Part shown: positions 61,852 through 64,000 of the stretch, one piece after another
Position numbering within the stretch: position 1 is the first letter of the stretch
How the letters are laid out: each line of letters begins with the position of its first letter
From: Trichococcus ilyis
GTDB lineage: Bacteria > Bacillota > Bacilli > Lactobacillales > Aerococcaceae
Reading direction: 5' to 3'
DNA length: 64,000 bases
NCBI RefSeq assembly: GCF_900109135.1
Contig: NZ_FNYT01000009.1
Span: 1 to 64,000 of the forward strand
The notes under the pieces: model-generated
Seen by the model: the letters and a program-made list of their open reading frames with translations, nothing else
Database searches by the model: none
What the model was told of the DNA's origin: nothing
Made by a program: the position numbers and the translations under genes

Positions 61852-63552
61852 ATGTTACAAGAGTTGTCCATTAAAAATTTTGCAATAATTGAAAATCTTC
61901 AAGTGAGTTTCGAAGAAGGCATGACCGTCCTTACCGGGGAAACGGGTGCCGGCAAATCCATCATCATCGACGCGGTCGGTTTGCTGGCCGGCGGCAGAGG
62001 ATCCAATGACCTGATCCGATACGGCGAAAATAAAACTGTCATCCAAGGGCTTTTCGGTATCCCGGAAAACGCCAAGACAATGGCCGTTCTGGAAGCGTAC
62101 GGAATCGAAGCCGATGGGAACCAGGTTCTGCTGCAACGGGAGCTCTCCCGTAACGGCAAAAACATTTCCCGCGTCAACGGAACCATCGTAACGGTTGCGA
62201 CCTTGCGCGAGGTGGGCGAAACGTTGATCGATATCCATGGGCAAAATGAACACCAGGAATTGATGGATCCGCAAAAGCATATCGACTTGCTGGATCAATT
62301 TGCCGGAAAAGAACTGAAAGAAGTCAAAACGAAATACCATGTTGCGTTTGCCGATTATGCGGATAAACGCAAGCAGCTGATCCAACTCAGGACAGATGAG
62401 AAAGAAACGGTCCAAAGAATCGACCTGCTGACGTTCCAAATCCAGGAAATCGAACAAGCGCAGCTGAAGGATCCCGCTGAAGACGAAAAGTTGGAAGAAG
62501 AAAGAAATCTCCTCGTCAACTATCAGAAAGTCATGCATGCTTTGACAAGCGCGTATGATTCTCTGCAGAACAGCGAAGAGAATGGCATCGACAAAATCGG
62601 CCTCGGGATGGCTGCGCTGGAAAAAGTGCAGGACATCAATCCCGCCTATCAAACGATAGCCGCCTCCGTATCGGCAGCGTACTATCAATTGCAGGAATGC
62701 GCCGGTGACATCCTTTCGGAAATCGAACAACTGTCCTATGATGAGGGCCGGCTGAATGAAATCGAGAACAGGTTGGAATTGCTCCGGCAGTTGAAGCGCA
62801 AATACGGGAACACAATCCCTGAGGTGCTCGTACACTATGAGAAAATCGCCAAAGAACTGGACCTGATCGAAAACCGAGAAAGCTACCTCGAACGGTTGAA
62901 TCTGGGGTACAGCAAGGCAAAAGAAGAGGTATTGAGGATCGGCAAACAGCTGACCGTCATCCGCGGAAAATCCGCTGCTGCTTTGGAAAAACAGATTCAA
63001 TTGCAGCTGAAGGAACTGTATATGGATAAAGTGCTTTTCAAGACGGTCTTCCATGAGCAGCAGGGAAAGACCGCAATAACGGAAAACGGGTTGGATCAAG
63101 TTGAATTCTACATCGCCACGAATGTCGGTGAACCTCTGAAAGCATTGGCAAAGGTAGCCAGCGGAGGGGAACTCTCGCGGATGATGTTGGCGATGAAGGC
63201 CATCTTCACCAAGACGCAAGGCATCACCAGCATCATCTTTGATGAGGTCGATACAGGCGTGTCGGGCAGGGTGGCACAAGCGATAGCCAACAAGATCCAT
63301 TTGGTGGCCAGCTACTCGCAGGTCCTCTGCATTACGCATCTTCCGCAAGTGGCGGCAATGGCGGATCAGCACCTGTATATCGAAAAGGAAATCATCGCGG
63401 ACAGGACAAAGACGCATGTCAAACCGCTATTCGGCGAGGAACGCATCAACGAAGTTGCGCGGATGTTGGCGGGTACCGACATCACGGAGCTTTCGCTGGC
63501 TCATGCAAAGGAATTGTTGGATTTGGCCGACACTGAAAAAAATAAAGCATAG
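61852..63552 (+). CDS. recN: DNA repair protein RecN
   Basis: RecN is an SMC-like ATPase acting early in double-strand-break repair. The product has 566 residues, with Walker A GETGAGKS at 29-36, a long coiled coil (about 150-370) in two arms around a short central head, and the ABC signature ASGGELSRMMLAMK followed by Walker B TSIIFDEVDTGVSG. GAAGGGGAA lies upstream of the ATG. argR/ahrC, which usually sits between tlyA and recN, is absent; only 38 bases separate them. Confidence 0.96.
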   Translation: MLQELSIKNFAIIENLQVSFEEGMTVLTGETGAGKSIIIDAVGLLAGGRGSNDLIRYGENKTVIQGLFGIPENAKTMAVLEAYGIEADGNQVLLQRELSRNGKNISRVNGTIVTVATLREVGETLIDIHGQNEHQELMDPQKHIDLLDQFAGKELKEVKTKYHVAFADYADKRKQLIQLRTDEKETVQRIDLLTFQIQEIEQAQLKDPAEDEKLEEERNLLVNYQKVMHALTSAYDSLQNSEENGIDKIGLGMAALEKVQDINPAYQTIAASVSAAYYQLQECAGDILSEIEQLSYDEGRLNEIENRLELLRQLKRKYGNTIPEVLVHYEKIAKELDLIENRESYLERLNLGYSKAKEEVLRIGKQLTVIRGKSAAALEKQIQLQLKELYMDKVLFKTVFHEQQGKTAITENGLDQVEFYIATNVGEPLKALAKVASGGELSRMMLAMKAIFTKTQGITSIIFDEVDTGVSGRVAQAIANKIHLVASYSQVLCITHLPQVAAMADQHLYIEKEIIADRTKTHVKPLFGEERINEVARMLAGTDITELSLAHAKELLDLADTEKNKA

Positions 63553-63598
63553 ATGAGAAAAAGGCGGGTTAAGGTTCATTTGAAAGGATTGTGGGAGA

Positions 63599-64000
63599 TT
63601 GGCATACACAAAAATCATCGCTCATAGAGGCAGCCGCGGCAACCGGCCTGAGAATACACTTGAGGCGTTTCAGGAAGCTTTGGATGTAGCGAGCGATGGC
63701 ATCGAATTGGATGTCCATCTGAGCAAAGATGGTGAGGTCGTGGTCATCCATGATGAGACTGTTGACCGTACGACATCCGGAAAAGGCTTCGTCAAAGATT
63801 TGACCCTGCAACAATTGAAAGAATTGGATGCAGGCAGTTGGTTCGACCCGAAATACAATCAGGCCCGCATCCCGACGCTGCAAGAGGTGCTGGATCTCCT
63901 GGCTGAGAATCACTTTACCGGAGTGCTGAATATTGAATTGAAGACGGATGTATTCCAATATCCTGCGATCGAAGAAAAGGTCCTGGTTTTGACTGAACCT
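63599..64000 (+). CDS. glycerophosphodiester phosphodiesterase (partial, runs off the window)
   Basis: The first 134 residues of a GDPD-family enzyme, which hydrolyses glycerophosphodiesters to glycerol-3-phosphate and an alcohol. The family signature IIAHRGSRGNRPENT (H9, R10, E18) is followed by GIELDVH (E36, D38) and HDE (H51), the metal and catalytic residues. No signal peptide is seen, so it is probably cytosolic. The only start is TTG at 63599, since a stop lies six codons upstream in frame; AAAGGA is 10 bases before it. The 3' end is outside the window. Confidence 0.9.
   Translation, partial: MAYTKIIAHRGSRGNRPENTLEAFQEALDVASDGIELDVHLSKDGEVVVIHDETVDRTTSGKGFVKDLTLQQLKELDAGSWFDPKYNQARIPTLQEVLDLLAENHFTGVLNIELKTDVFQYPAIEEKVLVLTEP

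Noticed and set aside
61855-63417. 520-codon minus-strand open frame opposite recN
   Set aside because: RecN is unambiguous on the plus strand. The opposite frame has a composition typical of an antisense shadow and no family likeness.

Overview
The window is 64 kb of an ordinary, densely coded, mid-GC (high-40s per cent by eye) low-GC-phylum Firmicute chromosome. Gene content and order point to the order Lactobacillales: an SMK-box riboswitch on metK, the pepQ/ccpA divergent pair, the murI-rdgB-phosphodiesterase-cbpB cluster, rnhC/zapA-cvpA-mutS2-trxA and efp-yqhY-nusB-folD-xseAB-ispA-tlyA-recN. The base composition together with this order suggests a Carnobacteriaceae member such as Trichococcus; that assignment is inference. 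No prophage, insertion sequence, CRISPR array or rRNA gene was found.

Layout. 1-443: tail of a tRNA cluster (partial tRNA, initiator tRNA-fMet, a decayed tRNA-Gly, tRNA-Ile, tRNA-Glu). 500-4451: membrane protein, metK under a SAM-sensing SMK box, and the mnmL-mnmM tRNA wobble-uridine pair. 4761-12201: a very large glucosaminidase/M23/nine-LysM wall hydrolase, leuS behind a T-box, and a LysM polysaccharide deacetylase. 12533-20028: murJ-like flippase, rsuA, pepV, YwaF-type membrane protein, yqeY, yjzC-like gene and a PcsB-type coiled-coil M23 hydrolase. 20145-25346: trmH-type methylase, a YodB-like HxlR regulator with a near-perfect promoter, T-box-controlled pheS-pheT. 25531-35015: rnhC, zapA with an unusual long tail, cvpA, mutS2, trxA, yslB, a 36-residue membrane peptide, a PII-like protein, murI, rdgB, phosphodiesterase, cbpB. 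35108-47656: mscS, ytxG/ytxH-like envelope proteins, pepQ/ccpA with a candidate cre site, a class A PBP, trhO, a lipid kinase, pepF-like M3 peptidase, VanZ-like protein. 47723-54673: yebC, DJ-1-like protein, yitT, complete comGA-GG pseudopilus operon. 54907-64000: pepP-like, efp, yqhY, nusB, folD, xseA, xseB, ispA, tlyA, recN and the start of a glycerophosphodiester phosphodiesterase.

Common themes are translation and tRNA maturation (metK, leuS, pheST, efp, mnmL/mnmM, trhO, rsuA, tlyA), cell wall assembly and turnover (two M23 hydrolases with sister catalytic domains, deacetylase, PBP, flippase, glutamate racemase), and DNA uptake or repair (comG, recN, xseAB, mutS2). Amino-acid supply is read at RNA level by two T-boxes and one SAM riboswitch.

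The least expected signal is non-coding. A family of about 140-175 bp compound-hairpin elements occurs four times, always in the same orientation and always between two convergent genes. One copy is rearranged, and part of it forms the 3' end of the lipid-kinase gene. A possible second element family sits in two other convergent gaps. A degenerate tRNA-Gly whose anticodon now reads UCU with a compensated anticodon stem is the other notable oddity.
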